Source: Azonexus sp. (GTDB lineage Bacteria; Pseudomonadota; Gammaproteobacteria; Burkholderiales; Rhodocyclaceae). From it: a DNA stretch of 64,000 nt. This document shows positions 63,298 through 64,000 of this stretch, piece by piece. The notes under the pieces were generated by a model that saw nothing but the letters and a program-made list of their open reading frames with translations, had not been told where the DNA came from and searched no databases. The stretch is taken from the NCBI GenBank assembly GCA_017983615.1, contig JAGOBB010000001.1, positions 62,001-126,000 on the forward strand, written 5' to 3'. A program made the position numbers and the translations under genes. Position 1 is the first letter of the stretch. Each line of letters starts with the position of its first letter.

Positions 63298-64000
63298 GCG
63301 CCAGCATCCGAGCAGTGGCACCCTGATGGGCGCGGGCGAATTCGCCCGCCGCCAGCCGCATCGCTGCCAATTCCGTTTTTGACCCCAAAAGACGGGCGAC
63401 CGTAGCATTCAGCATTTCCGGGCCGTCGACGCGCTGTGCCGCACCGCTGGCGATTGCATCCTCGGTGGCCTGCTGGAAATTAAAGGTATGCGGCCCGACC
63501 AGCACCGGACAACCGCAAGCCGCCGCCTCGATCAGGTTCTGCCCGCCCAGCGGCAACAGGCTGCCGCCGATGAAAGCCAGATCGGCCAGCGTGTAATAGG
63601 CCACCATTTCGCCCATACTGTCGCCCAGCCAGACATGGATATCGGCAGCCGGCAGGCCGTCGCTGCGTTTCGCAAAGTGCCAGCCTTCCTGTTGCAACAA
63701 GGAGGCCACCGCATCGAAGCGCTGCGGGTGACGCGGCACCAGGACCAGCAAGGCATCCGGCACGGCATTGTGGCGCCACGCTTCGAGCACCAAAGCCTCT
63801 TCGCCTTCACGCGTACTGGCGGCCAGCCAGACGGCCCGCCCCCCGATCACCGCGCGCCACGCCTGCCCGAGCGCGATCTTGTCCGCCGGGGGAGTCACAT
63901 CGAATTTCAGATTGCCGCAGATCTCGACACTTCTGACACCCAGCCCGGCGAGGCGCCCGGCATCGCCCGCCGTCTGCGCTGCGACCCCGGCCAGCGAGGC
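63263..64000 (-). CDS. waaA: 3-deoxy-D-manno-octulosonic acid transferase, 5' part beyond window
   Basis: Adds Kdo to lipid A at the inner membrane. The visible 245 C-terminal residues include GNLKFD, the nucleotide-sugar-binding region VPRHPQRFDAV, WLGDSMGEM, the FIGGSLLPLGGQNLIEAA signature and GPHTFNF. The start lies beyond the right edge. It overlaps the tolC 3' end tail to tail. A dispersed-repeat copy encodes LNATVARLLGSK. Confidence 0.95.
   Translation of the reverse strand, partial: ASLAGVAAQTAGDAGRLAGLGVRSVEICGNLKFDVTPPADKIALGQAWRAVIGGRAVWLAASTREGEEALVLEAWRHNAVPDALLVLVPRHPQRFDAVASLLQQEGWHFAKRSDGLPAADIHVWLGDSMGEMVAYYTLADLAFIGGSLLPLGGQNLIEAAACGCPVLVGPHTFNFQQATEDAIASGAAQRVDGPEMLNATVARLLGSKTELAAMRLAAGEFARAHQGATARMLALIERWTGRAAR
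63374..63409 (-). repeat. Dispersed uptake-signal-like repeat, copy 12 (inside waaA)
   Basis: The core is at 63399-63409 on the minus strand, in the sense direction of waaA and read N-A-T-V as in thiE. It is followed by GCCC-GTCTTTT-GGGG and A5. Confidence 0.8.

Overview
The window is GC-rich, gene-dense chromosomal DNA from a betaproteobacterium. The gene content (cytochrome c5, PilT/PilU, a complete Pil-Chp chemosensory operon, hemL next to thiD-thiE, a pyrR-pyrB-pyrC' cluster) suggests the Rhodocyclales, for example a Dechloromonas-like genus; that assignment is inference. Almost every gene is a core housekeeping, regulatory or envelope gene. I see no rRNA, tRNA, CRISPR array, prophage or intact insertion sequence.

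Layout. 1-6.6 kb (minus strand): argS, a SPOR protein, dsbA, a short-chain dehydrogenase, thiS and a thiG cut by the window edge, preceded by a DNA glycosylase and a diguanylate cyclase. 6.8-11.7 kb (plus): ubiB and a SWIM/SNF2 helicase. 11.7-16 kb (minus): a FIST sensor coupled to a hybrid histidine kinase, and pncC. 16-20 kb: a small orphan protein, a candidate sRNA, cytochrome c5, an Ala/Lys-rich exported protein and the rep helicase. 20-25.6 kb: a DUF4197 protein, pilU, pilT, then yggS-proC-yggT-yggU. 25.6-26.7 kb: a low-GC DUF2971 gene that looks acquired. 26.7-31.9 kb: yqgE-ruvX-pyrR-pyrB-pyrC' and, divergent, phr. 31.9-41 kb: pilG-pilH-pilI-pilJ-chpA. 41-46 kb: thiD-thiE-hemL-gdx and convergent mgtE. 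46-52 kb: uppP-yqiA-RNase II family-tonB-like-aroE-mtgA. 52-56.5 kb: a helix-hairpin-helix protein, an SbmA/YddA-type ABC transporter, a Spy/CpxP-like protein and an orphan receiver. 56.6-60.2 kb: thiC under a TPP riboswitch, and an exported carbonic anhydrase fusion. 60.2-64 kb: an autoregulated TetR, pcm-rhodanese-tolC, and a waaA cut by the edge.

The most striking signal is a dispersed repeat that the genes do not explain. An invariant 11-mer, AATGCTACGGT, occurs 12 times (7 plus, 5 minus) where about 0.03 occurrences would be expected by chance. Each copy is followed at fixed distances by two A/T tracts about one helical turn apart, with a short GC stem around the first tract whose sequence changes while pairing is kept. 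Six copies lie inside unrelated genes, read in three recurrent frames; two of them encode the hydrophobic core of a signal peptide. Six lie at gene ends or starts, and one builds the terminator between phr and chpA. This is the architecture of Pasteurellaceae DNA uptake signal sequences, and the window also encodes type IV pilus retraction ATPases, the pilus chemosensory system and a ComEA-like helix-hairpin-helix protein. I propose that it is an undescribed DNA uptake (self-recognition) sequence; this is inference and can be tested by a whole-genome count. A second, rarer element is a pair of stem-loops of 103-104 bp with unrelated arm sequences but partly similar interiors.
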